NCBI GenBank assembly: GCA_003255025.1
Contig: QANY01008723.1
Span: 124,001-188,000, forward strand
Reading direction: 5' to 3'
DNA from: Datisca glomerata
Lineage: Eukaryota; Streptophyta; Magnoliopsida; Cucurbitales; Datiscaceae
DNA: 64,000 nt
This document shows, piece by piece, positions 44,892 to 56,326 of this stretch. Made by a program: the position numbers and the translations under genes. The notes under the pieces are model-generated. The model saw only the letters and a list, made by a program, of their open reading frames with translations, made no database searches and was not told the origin of the DNA. Each line of letters opens with the position of its first letter. Position 1 is the first letter of the stretch.

Positions 44892-45553
44892 TATTAAGAG
44901 ACATGTCTCAGTAACTTGCCAACCAACTATGCTCCAATAACGTTGATAGAAAGAAGTTGTAACCCCATCTGGCCCGAAGCTTTAGTCAGATACATTTGAA
45001 ATAACGCAGATTTAATATCTTTCGCTGTGAAAGGAGCTGAAAAAACACTATTCATGTCACTTGAAACTCTGATAGGAACACACTAGATAATTCTGCTGAT
45101 AAAGTCCTCATTCGAATTGGACGACCTGAACAACTCTGAAAATATTGGGAAACGATATCAATAACCCGATCAGTTTCGTCTGTCTAGACACCTCTGCTAT
45201 CCTCCAACCCACCATTTTGTTAATCTTTTTCCGGTACGATGCATGGCTATGAAACAACTTAGTGTTTCAGTCCCCCGCTTTCAGTCAATTTTCTCTCGAT
45301 CTCTGCTTTCAGTAAATCTCCTCCACATAAAGAAGCTTATCAATTTCAGCTTCTTTAGAATTAATTTCACGTAATTTTTAGCCGAGTTACAAGCCTCAAG
45401 TAATTGGTTCACCTTCTTTTGTAATTTGTCTATACGATTCTGTAAATTCCCAAACGTATCGTTGCCCCATTTGAAGAAGTCTGACTTGCAACTTTTAGTT
45501 TCCCCAGTAAGGACGAAGCATCAATGGACGCATATCTGTTCTCCAGCTATTTG
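44892..45553 (-). pseudogene. LINE ORF2 linker between endonuclease and RT
   Basis: A frame-shifted stretch joining the two ORF2 domains. Short minus-strand segments read like the usual LINE linker, but stops are dense and I cannot define motifs with confidence. Length and position fit a continuous ancestral ORF2. Confidence 0.5.
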
Positions 45554-46335
45554 TCACCGCCTCCAAAAACTCAGGATGACAAGTCCATATCTCCTCAAAT
45601 TTTCCTTTCCCCACCTTAAAGGATTGTCCAAAGTTTCTGCCCCTCGGGGTCTTGGATAACTCAAGAACCAATGCTCTGTGATCAGAGTGCCAAACTCAGA
45701 ATTACGAATAGTCGAGTGACTGAACATATCTAACCACTCAGAATTGCAGAGATATCTATCCAACCGCTTCTGAAAATTCGCTTCACCCTCCCTTCTATTG
45801 TTCCAAGTGAAAATCGGACCACTGAAGCCCAGATTTCTCAATTGAGAGTCATCCATTGCCTTAGAAAAGAGCTATCGCCATAAAACCACAAATTTCATCT
45901 CGATTCCCCCCTTTCGATTCATCAGGGTGCAGAGTCTCATTAAAGTCCCCTCCAACATGGTAAGATAGATAAACCAGCCAGTCTCCGCATTAGATCTCAT
46001 GAATGTATCTATCTGGGGCTCCGCAAAAGCCTGTAAATCTCCAATTTTTCCGATTGGAAATAACAACATCAATATGCCAGTTTGAAAAACTGTTAATAGT
46101 CACTGTAATCTCCTCCTTCCACATGAGTGCAAGACCTCCACTCGTTCCTCCAGCCAGCATAACAAAACAATTATCAAAACTCAAAATTCCTTTTAATAAC
46201 CTCCATCCTCCCAACATCGCATTTTGTCTCAGAAAGTAACAAAATCTGGGGATTAATTTTACGGGTCATCTCCCGCATCGAGCGGAATGCACGAGAATTC
46301 TCCGTACCCCGTACATTCCAGACTAAGATTTTCAT
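45554..46335 (-). pseudogene. LINE AP-type endonuclease
   Basis: Starts at an ATG whose complement is at 46333-46335: MKILVWNVRGTENSRAF, the standard APE-type endonuclease opening with WNVRG, then LLLSETK with the catalytic Glu. 45990-46217 encodes GGTSGGLALMWKEE. 45554-45856 encodes FSGPIFTWNNRREGEANFQK then RLDRYLCN, the C-terminal part. It nicks target DNA to prime LINE integration. Three frames are needed, so it is not functional. Confidence 0.8.
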
Positions 46336-46852
46336 GGCTCCCAGCGGGACTGATCAACAGTCTCCGCCGATATAACGAGTGTTTCCTCATTCTCCAAACT
46401 AGGTCCGGCTTTAAACTCTTTCTTTCCCGCATCAACTCCTTCGAGCCCGATCTTTGTCCTCCTTTTGGCACACAAATCGAAACTCTCCTTTTTGGCACGC
46501 CCCGAAACAGTCTTCCTCGCTAGCCTTTTCCACGTACTACTCTCATGCCTGGAGTGGACGCATGGCCCATGCAAAGATTTTTCTCCGGTATAGCAGGGTC
46601 TACGGTAGTTTGGTGTCCTCCCCAATACTACCTGCTGATTTTTTGTGAAGATGGCTATCTCTCACCCCCACAGAAATAGCAGTCCCGTGAGAAACATGAG
46701 ATCCCCGTACCCCTCCACTCCCAATAACTCCACCGCATCCACGCAGCAGTTCTTTGGGTTAACCGAATTTTTAAGATTTACCCATATATAAAAATATTTA
46801 TCAAATACATGTAAGGTTCATGGATACGTAAAAATGATTTCCCTGTAACTCC
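46336..46852 (-). pseudogene. LINE ORF1 C-terminal tail and inter-ORF region
   Basis: Minus-strand frames are basic (Arg/Lys/Ser-rich) with stops, for example the 97-residue piece 46332-46625. This is the low-complexity C-terminal part of plant LINE ORF1 and the short gap to ORF2. No domain recognised. Confidence 0.4.
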
Positions 46853-47000
46853 TTAATTTAAATTTCAAATTTGATGTCACTCTTAATTCAAATTTCAAAT
46901 TTAATATCACTCTTTAATTCAAATTTCAAATTTGATGTCACTCCTTAATTCAAATTTCAAATTTAATATCACTCTTTAATTCAAATTTCAAATTTGAATT
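46853..47000 (+). repeat. 31-bp minisatellite within LINE ORF1, about five copies
   Basis: Five units of about 31 bp, consensus TTAATTCAAATTTCAAATTT then GATGTCACTC or AATATCACTCT, alternate in two versions (A-B-A-B), so an additional two-unit period of about 62 bp is visible. Each unit contains the near-palindrome AAATTTCAAATTT. It interrupts the ORF1 coding region. Confidence 0.85.
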
Positions 47001-47329
47001 CACAGTATTCACTTTATCAACTTCCTTCTCTCCTTAATCTTCTCATACCCACCAACAGCATCATCCTCAACTCCCTGATTTTCCTCACATTCTTTACCCA
47101 CGTCATCATCGGAGCTTGCCGGAATTTTCTCAGAATCAATGGAATTCCGGCCGGCCACACTAGATCCCGAAACCTCCCATTCTCCCTCTACCGCTTCCAC
47201 GACCTTCACTATCATTGAAAAATCACCTATCCTCGAATGTTTTCTCCTCCCTTATATCTTCCTTCTTGCGAAAATTTTGACTTTCGGGGAGGGGAAGCTC
47301 TTATGCCTGGACCATATTAATCTACCGTG

Positions 47330-47410
47330 AAATCCATGACATCATCACAACATTCTTTAACAGTATGCCCAACTCTTCCGCAGTAACAGCAGAAGTCCGG
47401 TAATTTTTCA
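47330..47410 (-). pseudogene. LINE ORF1 CCHC zinc knuckle
   Basis: The minus strand reads PDFCCYCGRVGHTVKEC, a C-X2-C-X4-H-X4-C knuckle of the kind that follows DUF4283 in plant LINE ORF1 proteins and binds RNA. All four metal ligands are kept. It lies in a frame that is broken on the C-terminal side. Confidence 0.75.
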
Positions 47411-47495
47411 TACCTGAGTTGAATCCAGGAAGCTTCTCCCGCATCACCAATACAAACTTTAACGTCTCGTCTGAGGGGTTTTGTGATATTAACAA

Positions 47496-47990
47496 CTATA
47501 CGAACGCTGACATCCCTTCATCCACTTCCTCCATCGTACCTACACACTTCCCCAATTTCTCACCCATCTCCCGGTTCATACAGGCCAAAGGTAAATTGTA
47601 AAATTGTATCCAAAAGGCCACTATGTTGAAAGGAATTAACTCAGGACTTACATTAGCCTTGGGGGGTGAAACAATAATAAGTGATTTATCAAAAAACCAT
47701 GGACCCGATTCAATAATCCTCTTCCGATCAACCATGTGATGAAACTTGAACATAAAAATATTTTCTCCCACCCTCTCCACCACAAAACCCTTCCTTACTC
47801 TCCATATTTGCATCAAAGTATTTTTCAACACTTCTTTCACCATTTGCCTAGATGAGAGAATTTTTCCCACAAGACATAAAGCCAAATTTTCCTCTGCTCT
47901 CTCTACATCTTCGTTTTGAATCACGAACTATGTATCCTCAGAGTCCGTCAACGACAACTCTTTCCAACGGCACAGGAATTCCTCCGCCAT
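47496..47990 (-). pseudogene. LINE ORF1 N-terminal RNA-binding region
   Basis: The start is at the ATG complement 47988-47990 (MAEEFLCRWKELSLTDSED), a usual plant LINE ORF1 opening. An in-frame TAG follows about 20 codons later (near 47,930). After it the frame is open at 47496-47924 for 142 residues with ESGPWFFDKSLIIV and FWIQFYNLPLACMNREMGEK, the DUF4283 signature. It would bind LINE RNA. The single early nonsense codon is one of several lesions. Confidence 0.82.
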
Positions 47991-48339
47991 GCTTCAGATT
48001 AACACAGTTGATGGATGTTAATCAGCAGATACTCAAAAAAATCAAACTTCCACCGCTAATCCGCGGGGAAGAACTCAAAACCTTGTACATAGATAAGATA
48101 GCCACTCACAGAGAGAGAAGCTCTCGAGAGAAATTGATGGGTCGATTTATTTCCCCAAGTAAAGGCTTTTTAATAGTCTAGCACACAGGTTTTTTTAATA
48201 GTCCAATTTCTTCATTGAACACCATCACGTCTCTTCTTTTGGATAAACAGAATGTACAACTACACAAGGCGTAGATCAAGCACGTATGTCTAAGAGACTA
48301 TCTTAGGATTAGAGACCAAATGAGAGCAGATAACCTACT

Positions 48340-49200
48340 CAAAAATAGAATCAGATAATCCCCAATCCTATGGAAATGAACTTGAACCAGAATCATAGTT
48401 ACAAAGCTTTTCTCTAACCATCCTGCAAATACTGTGAAGGATGGCAAAGTAGAATTTTATTTTTCTTACCAAAATTCTACTATTTCTTTCTCTCCATATA
48501 AGATAAAGGAAAGAAACTAAAGATATGTTCAAAATAGTAGATCTCAAGAAACCAGAGAGTTTTTCCCCCCAACTTGTACAAGTACAGATCAAGCCACAAG
48601 CATGTGTGATTGCTATCAAATCTTCATACTGACAAAACACAGAGGTGCTCGACAGTTTCAACTCCATCAGTTCACAGAACAGAATTTTGATTTGCACTTT
48701 GTTTTCATTTTTGACTTTTTAGTACAGATTCCGTGCTAGCTAGTCTGTTTGTTGTGAAAGTCTAGACAAGAAATAAGCTGCATCTAGGTCGTATAGATTT
48801 AGGAACCAGATTGGCTTTTTTCACCGCACCTTCTCTTCTAAGGGAATAAAGAGCAAAGCAAGTGCTTTAGACAACAAACTTTCTATCTGATGCTGGTTTT
48901 CAACTCCATAAAATTTGCTGCCTCTTTCTTCGTCATACCTTCCCAACCAAAAGTTCAAGATAGCATCTTGCATGTTCTCACAAATCTTTGTGCCTTTAGC
49001 AACTGTTCATAAACATTGCAATATTTAGCAATACAAAGCTTCAGGCTTTCACGAGAGCACTCATTTGCCTCAGTAAAGAATAAGAAATCATATACGAAAA
49101 ACAGATGAGAAATAGGGGAGAGGGTTAATCCTTTTTAACAAAACAGCTATGACTTTGCTCTCCTCCAAGCCTATTATACACATTTTGACACACGCTCAAC
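48340..49200 (-). mobile_element. Second LINE fragment, RT C-terminus to zf-RVT region, minus strand
   Basis: Near 49,128-49,000 the minus strand encodes SPISHLFFVYDFLFFTEANE, matching the LINE RT block that normally reads HLLFADDSLLF, with FADD changed to FVYD. After stops, 48368-48697 encodes SLVSFLYLIWRERNSRIL, the zinc-binding/RNase H linker, ending at SGSSSFP. It lies just upstream of the first LINE's ORF1, so the two are separate insertions. Confidence 0.65.
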
Positions 49201-49675
49201 TATTAATATGAAAAGATAAGGGATAAGGAGTCTCCTGTATATTGCATATAAATTAGTATCTCAAAGAAAAACTATCAAATTTCCAACATACACTGCGACT
49301 ATTATCGTTAATGCTTTGAGAGAAAGCATGTTCTTAACTAAAAAGTAGAGGAAAAATGGTACCTGCAGTGTGCAGACCCTGGGAAGTACCATGTCCTCGA
49401 ATATGCATGAGTGTACCACATTGACGTCCTTAAATACTCTCTCATCAGAAGAGAATGAAATTAGCTGTGTAATTAGACATGAACCGTACTTGATTTTAGC
49501 ATGACAAAAGGTTACATAGTTATACTGAGAGGTAACACTACGAACACTATAATCAATAATGCTTTGTGCATTAAATATATACCCATGTTAGCAAATTCCC
49601 GACGTAGGAGTGCTAAAAAATGTTAGGTGTGCGACTAAATATCTTAACGGCTTATAAAAACATTATACAAAGTTA
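49201..49675. other. Non-coding stretch without recognisable features
   Basis: About 475 bp between the LINE fragment and the TRIM element. I see no conserved frame, repeat or RNA motif in it. Confidence 0.4.
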
Positions 49676-49680
49676 ATAAA

Positions 49681-50172
49681 TGTTGGGTATTGTTGGATCT
49701 TCTCAACTTCAAAAAATTATCTTGAGAGGTGAGGTTTTCTCTCACTTCTAAATTGACTATCACTCTCTTCCACAATCGATGTGGAATAACCCCAACAATC
49801 TCTCCCGTCACACATAGGGTCTTAAGTCGGATAATCATCGACTTGCTCTATCCGGATTCACCAACCGGCAAGTAAAATATCCATCGACACGCTTCACCCG
49901 GATCACCATACATCGAGCAATGAGTCAGGAAGCCAACAACTCATTTCATTCGGATTCATCACACATTAGGTTACTGAGTTGGAGGGCCAACAACTCACTT
50001 CACCTGGATTAGGCTGGAGACTTGTTAGTAAAGTGGATCTGGCTTTGATACTAGTGTTGGGTGTTGTTGGACCTTCTCAACCCCAAAAGATAGCTTGAGA
50101 GGTGAGATTTTCTCTCACACTTATAAACTGACTACCAGTCCCTTCTATAACTGTTGAGGGATAACCCCAACA
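49681..50172 (-). mobile_element. TRIM element, complete, 492 bp, 5-bp target duplication ATAAA
   Basis: Two LTRs, 49681-49797 (117 bp) and 50055-50172 (118 bp), starting TGTTGGGG and ending CCCAACA on the minus strand. Next to the right LTR the PBS (50041-50053, minus TAGTATCAAAGCC) resembles tRNA-Met. Before the left LTR the PPT reads GTGACGGGAGAGA. Target duplications ATAAA lie at 49676-49680 and 50173-50177. There is no coding capacity. Small size, 118-bp LTRs, tRNA-Met PBS and PPT are the hallmarks of terminal-repeat retrotransposons in miniature. Confidence 0.92.
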
Positions 50173-50177
50173 ATAAA

Positions 50178-50690
50178 AAAGTATCACCTCTTTTAACAAA
50201 CATAAAAAATAATATTTTTAAATGACCCAACAAAAAATATTTAATAATATAGACGATTAATTGTATACCATCAAACTATTATTTCTCTCTCATCTCTCAT
50301 AAAGTTTATTTCTCTTAACTCTAATTATTATATTTTGACAAAGATCTCATTCATTTCAGAAAAAAGATTATAGATCTATATAATAATAAAAAAATACAGA
50401 TATATTAACAAAGATAAATCAAATCTCAACATGTCAACAGAAAACATTAACAACCAAAATAAATAAATCAGTCACAACAATAAAAAAAACTACTTAACGA
50501 ATAGGGAGGATAATTTAGAGCTTCATCTTGACTCCTTCGAAGTATCTCTGCCACCCAAAAATGCTTGTCTGACTGAAAATGATTGAAAATACGCTCTATC
50601 AAATGATCCAATAAAAAATTTGGTACAATCGACCCCCACAAGTTACAGATTTGGGCTAGGTCTATCGAAAACAATCATAAAATGAATACT
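50178..50690. other. AT-rich non-coding stretch
   Basis: I see no supported gene. A 68-residue minus-strand frame at 50468-50674 has no recognisable motif. Confidence 0.35.
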
Positions 50691-50699
50691 ACCGAAGAA

Positions 50700-50870
50700 A
50701 AATACCATAAATCTAGATCTAGATTTAGTGGAGTAAAAATTATCATAGATCTAGATTTAGATGAAGAAAAAATCATCATAGATTTGAATCTAAGTAGAGG
50801 AAAAACCATCATAGCTCTCGATCTAGGTAAAAGAAAATCACCATAGATCTAGATTTAGATGGAGAAAAAA
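50700..50870 (+). repeat. Imperfect 33-40-bp minisatellite, about five copies
   Basis: Units built on ATCATAGATCTAGATTTAGA then TG[GA]AGAAAAAAT, with increasing divergence. The word CATAGATCTAGATTTAG is nearly exact in the second and fifth units. Confidence 0.75.
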
Positions 50871-51840
50871 TATTTATTATGAAAATGGAAGAAAACAGAA
50901 TTAGAATGACTGAAAAAACTTCACTAGAAAATGAGATCTACGATTTCATTCTCCGGTAAGGAACGAAAGTGATGAAGATATAAACCAGAGAAAGAGTTTT
51001 TCAAATCTTTTGAAGTGAACTCTAATTATTGTTCCTCTCTCCTATATCCTAAAATTACTATCACCCACAGTAAAATCTTCTCCTTCTTCTCTCATAAAAA
51101 TTTTCAAAATTTTCTCTCTCCTCTCCCATAATTTCATAATTCTTTCGACTATCCCAACATTTTCAAAAACTTTCCCACATCTCTCCCAAATTTTCTCCAA
51201 AATTTTCTTGAACCTGTGAAAATCTCGTGTGTATGTACATGCACCCCTGTTTATAATAAATATACATATATGTTATAACATACATGCATACAGTCATACA
51301 TACGTACATCCATACATATATATATATAATGCGCGAATAATGTGAGTTCTATATTATATAACATATATACATGTATGTAGTATCTACTACTACATCTATC
51401 ATATATAAATAATATATAACTACTAATGTTTTTATGCTATATACATATATAAACAATATATACATATGTATAATAAATATATAATATTAGTGTATATTTA
51501 CTATATCCACTCATATGCATAGAATATGTAGGGTGGGAAGAGAGAAAATAGTCAAGCTGAGAGATACCTAGTCAAACTGAGAGATAGATAGAGGGAGGGT
51601 AGAAAAGATAAAAACATAAAAAAAATGTTTCTGAAAAAGTTGAGAGGGGTGAAGTGCGGGGAAGAGAGAGGATAATTACTGAAAATAAGAGGTTTTTTAA
51701 AAATTGAGTGGCTAATAATTTGTATATAAAAATAGTATAAAAATGACTAATTAAGTGATAATAGTTACATTCTTGTATTTAAATGTGAAAGTTGTCAAAA
51801 TACTAAGATTCTAATATATTTATTGGTGTGAGACATTTTT
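50871..51840. other. Non-coding DNA with TA/CATA microsatellite
   Basis: Includes an AT-rich simple-sequence tract at about 51,230-51,500 built on ATACATACATG and ATATATATAT. The rest is pyrimidine-biased (51,020-51,190) without a coding frame. Confidence 0.5.
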
Positions 51841-51849
51841 TCAAGAGGT

Positions 51850-51975
51850 CTTTTGGGTAGGATTTGAAAATATATTTTTTTGTCAAAATTATGTTACAAA
51901 TTTTAAAAAATGAATGAGAGAATATGACTCGAACCCACGACCTCAAAGATTTTGGTAGGGTTCAAAAGTAAATAG
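51850..51975 (-). mobile_element. SINE-like element, copy 2
   Basis: On the minus strand a B box GGGTTCGAGTC (complement near 51,930) is followed by ATATTCTCTCATTC, TTTTTTAAAATTTGTAACATAA and an A run. Order and spacing match copy 1 at 33,640-33,790, so this is a second member of the same family, moderately diverged. Confidence 0.5.
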
Positions 51976-52425
51976 AAATGATACTATTTAGACAACTTTT
52001 CAATTTTAAAATCATTTTCGTTCACAACATTTAAAAAAATCAAATATAACAATTTTCAAAAGAAATAATTAGTGTAGCAAATTTCATTAAATCTAATTAT
52101 TTTCTATATTTAATTAGTATTTAATTCACCATTTTATTATTTAATTTAAATGTATAATCATCACTATTTTTTCTCTTTGTATTTATATCCATTAATATTT
52201 CTATATGTCCACCCAATGTTAGTAAAATCACACAAAATTCACGTATAATATGCTAATTTTTTATATTCCGTATTATACGTCCCAAATTATTCCAAAAGAT
52301 ACAGAATAATTCGCTTATTATTGGGTTAAAATGTATAATTCAGGTATTATACGGGACGTGAATTATACGCGGTGAATTAAACGCCCAAAGACCCAATGTT
52401 CATTCTTCTTCCCTATCTTTGCTTT
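51976..52425. other. AT-rich non-coding stretch up to the truncated copia end
   Basis: No coding frame. TATTATACG-type words occur in both orientations at 52,230-52,380 and could be a degraded foldback element, but I cannot define termini. Confidence 0.4.
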
Positions 52426-53319
52426 TCAGTCGTGTCTTTGCCTTAGCCTCTTCCCCTCTTGTTCAAGTCCTCTCCTCTTGTAAAAGCTAATATCAGGTCT
52501 AGTAAAAGTCACATATTGAAGAGATCTAACTAAACTCCTATAAAGAGTAACATTAGACAAAGGAGAACCAATGTGACTATATAGAAGATGCTTAGAAGAA
52601 CAAGGAGACATGCAAGGTTTAGCATCCGACATAACAACCTTTAAAATTAAATCTTTAGCATACTTCTGTTGATTAACAAATATTCCACTAGAATTTCTAT
52701 GTATCTCTAAACATAAGAAATATTTGAGATCTCTTAGGTTAGACATATGAAAGGTATGTTGCAAATTATTCACAATCTTATTAACGTAATTAGAAGAAGT
52801 ACCACTGATAATTATGTCAACAACATATAACAAGATGTAAGTAAAAGTATTGGAGGTAGCATGAATAAAAAGAGAAGTATCAGCTTGAGAAGCAACGAAT
52901 CTAATAGACAATATATGTGTAGTAATTTTTTCAAACCAGGCCCTAAGAGCCTGTTTTAAACCATAAAGAGACTTATTTAGCTTACAAACATAGTTAGAAA
53001 AGTCTTTATCTATAAATCCTTGAGGTTGAGTCATATACACTTCTTCAAATACATAACCAGTTAAAAGGGCATTTTTAACATCCAGTTACTTTAAGGACCA
53101 ATTATAAGAAGCAGCTAAGGATAGAAAAATCATAAAAGTAAGTCTCTTAATAATTGGGCTGAAAGTCTCATTATAATATGTCCCTGCCTTTTGATGAAAG
53201 CCTTTTGTTACAAGCCTGACTTTATGTCTAGAAATAGAGACATCTGGTTTATACTTTAATTTATAAATCCACTTGCAACCTAGAACATTTTTATTTGGTG
53301 GTAAAGGAGCTAGGTCCAA
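52426..53319 (-). pseudogene. Copia B reverse transcriptase
   Basis: 53086-53319 encodes VLGCKWIYKLKYKPD and the ETFSPIIKRLTF block; 52426-53040 encodes YMTQPQGF, LYGLKQALRAWFEK and the palm LLYVVDIIISG. The catalytic YVDD has become YVVD, so one Asp is lost. Later comes DLKYFLCLEIHRNSSGIFVN. The last 18 residues (KRRGLEQEGKRLRQRHD) are unrelated and mark the truncation point. The two halves need a frameshift to join. Confidence 0.85.
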
Positions 53320-53460
53320 GTATTTTGAGTATTTAGAGCATTAAACTCTTCTACCATTGTCTGGGTCCACTCATGACTTTTAATGGGTGAACTAAAAGAA
53401 GAGGTTCAATAGACGAGTTACTAGAGTAACCAGAAGCTAAAATAAATTTTTCTTAGCAAC

Positions 53461-54090
53461 TCAAGACTTGAAATGAGTTTGCATAGGATGCCGAGAATGA
53501 CTAGTAGTGTGAGACAGTGGAGGAATAGAAGAAATGGGCAAATCAACAAACAAAACATTAGAATTATCAGGTAAAACAAAAATAGTAGCAGCATCACTAT
53601 CTAAAAAGGTAACAGTAGGAACCATATGAATATCATAAGAAGCAGAAACAACATAACATTTAGCAGAAGGTAAACTAGCATTAGGATCAATTGAATCATG
53701 CTCAGTGCACTCAACAAAATTATCTAAATTGTTCAAAGTATTAGTACTAGAAGATAAATCAACATGTAAGGTATCACAAACAGCAACAGAACTTTTATTA
53801 GGAGAACTATCTAAAGGAGAAACAGCAATACCTTTCTTATGGGGAAAAGAATGAACAAGAGGTAAATGGGAAGGATACATGATGCTAGAAGCAGTAGTAG
53901 CATAATTTGAACTATTCATATCCTTGTCACTAAAGTTAAAAGCAAAAGGAAAATGAAGTTCATCAAATTGAACATTTCTAGAGGTATAAAAATTACTATT
54001 GATCCTATCATAACACAAATAGACTTTATAATCTAAAGCATAACCCAAAAATATACATTGAGTTGATTTTGGGCTAAACTTATTTCGCAT
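53461..54090 (-). pseudogene. Copia B integrase C-terminus and pol linker
   Basis: Open for 209 residues: KFSPKSTQCIFLGYALDYKV then LCYDRINSNFYTSRNVQFDE, the standard region after integrase in copia elements, followed by a Ser/Pro-rich, poorly conserved linker to RT. This is the longest undamaged frame of the element. Confidence 0.78.
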
Positions 54091-54550
54091 TTATGGCTAA
54101 GGCTAGGATAGCAAGAACATCAAAAAACCTTTAATATATCATAGTCAGGCATCTTTCCAAATAAGCATTCACAAGGAGAAATATTTTTGTGACAGAATTA
54201 GGCATCTTATATACCAAATAGACAGCATTATTGAAAGAAAATTTCTAGAAAATAAGGGGAAGAGAAATATGATGTAGAAGAGTAAGACCAGTTTCAACGA
54301 TGTGCTTATTTTTTCGCTCGCAACTCCATTTTGATGAGAGGTATGGGGATAAGACTTCTGATGAACAATACCATGGTCATTATGATGAGTCTAAAAGTAG
54401 AAGCTGGTATATTCACCACCTCCATCAGACCTAGAGGTTTTGATTTTATTAGAGTACATGTTTTCAATTAGCGATTTAAGTCTTTTGAAAATACTTAGAA
54501 CTTCATATTTTTAAGAAATTGGAAAAATTCAGGAATATCTAGAGAAATCA
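54091..54550 (-). pseudogene. Copia B integrase core (frameshifted)
   Basis: In shifting minus-strand frames I read SRSDGGGEYTS, then HHNDHGIVHQKSYPHTSHQNGV, the C-terminal half of the catalytic core with the Glu-containing block. Then comes DA-FCHKNISPCECLFGKMPDY with a stop. The first part of the core is not readable. Confidence 0.65.
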
Positions 54551-54796
54551 TCAATAAAAAGGAAGTGTAGACATTTTATTGCTAACACAGCTTATACAAA
54601 CACAATGATCAGAATTAGGCAGATCATAATTTATATTAGCTAATTTCAAAACATGCCTAACAAGATTCTGAGTAGGGTGTCCTAATCTATTGTGCCAAAG
54701 AAGATTAGAAGACTTAGAAGCAAGATAAGCAGCAGAAGAATGAGGAAAGCATGAAGGTATAGGGTATAAGCCATTTACACTCGGTCCTCTGTGCAA
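54551..54796 (-). pseudogene. Copia B GAG-pre-integrase
   Basis: 81 residues with NLLWHNRLGHPTQNLVRHVL and the zinc-binding CVCISCVSNKMSTLPF, the standard HHCC-type domain before the integrase core. The N-terminal part, with FPHSSAAYLASKSS, is also typical. It is open but isolated between frameshifts. Confidence 0.8.
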
Positions 54797-54896
54797 AATG
54801 GCCCATGTGGCTTGGTCCTGAATACAGAAAAATAAGCAAAAAAATAAACAAGCAATTATGTTTTAAACATAATTTATGAACGGATAAAATATTAGA

Positions 54897-56317
54897 TCAA
54901 AGATTAGGAACACAATAGACTTGGGAAAGATTAAAAATTTTATTAGGAGTATGCAGAGTAGCAGAACCTATATGGCTGATAGAGAGAGCATGTCCAATAC
55001 CAATGGAAACATTATCCTCACCAATGTACTCTGTTGGAGTGTAAATACTCTGCAAATCAGGGGATAAGGGGGTGTTATAGCCAATATTGGTTAACCAAAC
55101 ATGTGGATTCGTGGGATTAGAAATCTGACTCGCGACAGTCATAGCAGTGAGTTGAGAGGAAAGGTTTTGGCCTTGATAAGAAAAATTAAGATGATGGTAG
55201 CAATCGATAGCACTATGGCTAAATTTTTTATAAGTTTGGCATTGTATTCGATTCGGTTGAGACATCACAGTGACATCTTCTTAATTTTAGATGTCGAATG
55301 GGTGTGGTGGGGGGGTCTAAGAATACCAAGAATAGAGGACATATTATTGGATTGTCAATTTTGATTTCTTCCTCTACCAAAAGAATTTCTGCCAGAACTA
55401 AATTTATTGCGTCTACCCGAATTAAAATTACCTATGATACCTATTCTTCTCGATTGACCTCTGTTGTTGGAGAAGGAAGCCATCAGAGTAGTATTCAGAA
55501 AGGAGATTTCTTGTTTCTTGATTTATGATTCCAAGAACTGCTCTTCTATTTTCAGAATCACATGAAGCTCTTCCAGGTTGAGAGGTTTGGCTCTCATTTA
55601 AGTGGAGGTTCTTAGAGAATTGAATTCAATTGGTAGACCGTTAACGGTGAAAATGAGGATATCATCATCCTCAACGTGAATAAAAGCCGCGGAAAGCTTG
55701 CCTTTTATCTCATTCATACGCTGAATATATGTATCGATATTTCTGTTAGTTTTTTGCTCACAAAATGAAGATCATTTTTAAGCTGTAAGACATTAGTGTG
55801 AGAGATTGAAGAAAATCATTTTTCGATGGAATCACATACTTCTTTTTAGGCATGGCAACCCATAACGTATGCCAAGGTCATAAGTGAGACAATAGCATTG
55901 ACGAGGGTCAGACGTGCTTAATCTTGTGTGACCCATTGCTCAAATTGAGGGTTCATCGTGTAGCTGTCGTCGGTCTTGAGAAGTCTTTATGGACATTGAA
56001 TTGAACCATCAACAAAGTTGAACACCATATGTGCCTTTAAAATCAAAGTGATCTGGTATTTCCAAATAATGAAATTTGTTGAGTCGAGCCAGATCAAAAT
56101 TAGATTACAAATATTTGAAAGGAGAAAGATGGGGAATAAGATGAATTTTCAATACAGATAGTCAAATTTTCTAGACTGATAGAGGAAGAAAAAGGCATGA
56201 TTTGGGAGTTTATTTGGGAATTATTTATGAATTGACTTAGGAATTTGTTTGAGATTCAGTTCTCAGATCTGTGGGTTCTTGAAAATCAAGAGAAGCGTTT
56301 ACAGAAGGATTAACCAT
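54897..56317 (-). pseudogene. Copia B gag and protease region
   Basis: The start is at the ATG complement 56315-56317 (MVNPSVNASLDFQEPTDLRT), 9 bp from the MITE. A stop follows 27 codons later. Further on, broken frames read gag words such as KPLNLEELHVILKIEEQF near 55,560. 54897-55268 holds a CCHC-like remnant (CQTYKKFSHSAIDCYHH) and the protease-adjacent VWLTNIGYNTPLSPDL stretch, in which the usual DSGA is not present. Confidence 0.65.
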
Positions 56318-56326
56318 GGACGTGAG

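Larger units (their letters stand above)
43254..47990 (-). mobile_element. L1-type LINE, minus strand, broken
   Basis: Full order of a plant L1-type element on the minus strand: ORF1 (47,990 to about 46,700) with an RNA-binding DUF4283-like part and a CCHC knuckle, then ORF2 with endonuclease (46,335-45,554), RT (44,891-44,167) and the start of the C-terminal segment (43,770-43,380). The RNase H/3' end is missing, because the 3' part stops at the MITE and non-coding DNA. Many frameshifts and stops. Confidence 0.85.

Noticed and set aside
45426..45659. Plus-strand frames over the LINE endonuclease (also 46003-46239, 46287-46523, 46454-46648)
   Set aside because: They are antisense shadows of the minus-strand LINE coding region.
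52200..52395. Possible foldback element with TATTATACG words
   Set aside because: No clean termini or target duplication could be found, so it is not listed as an element.
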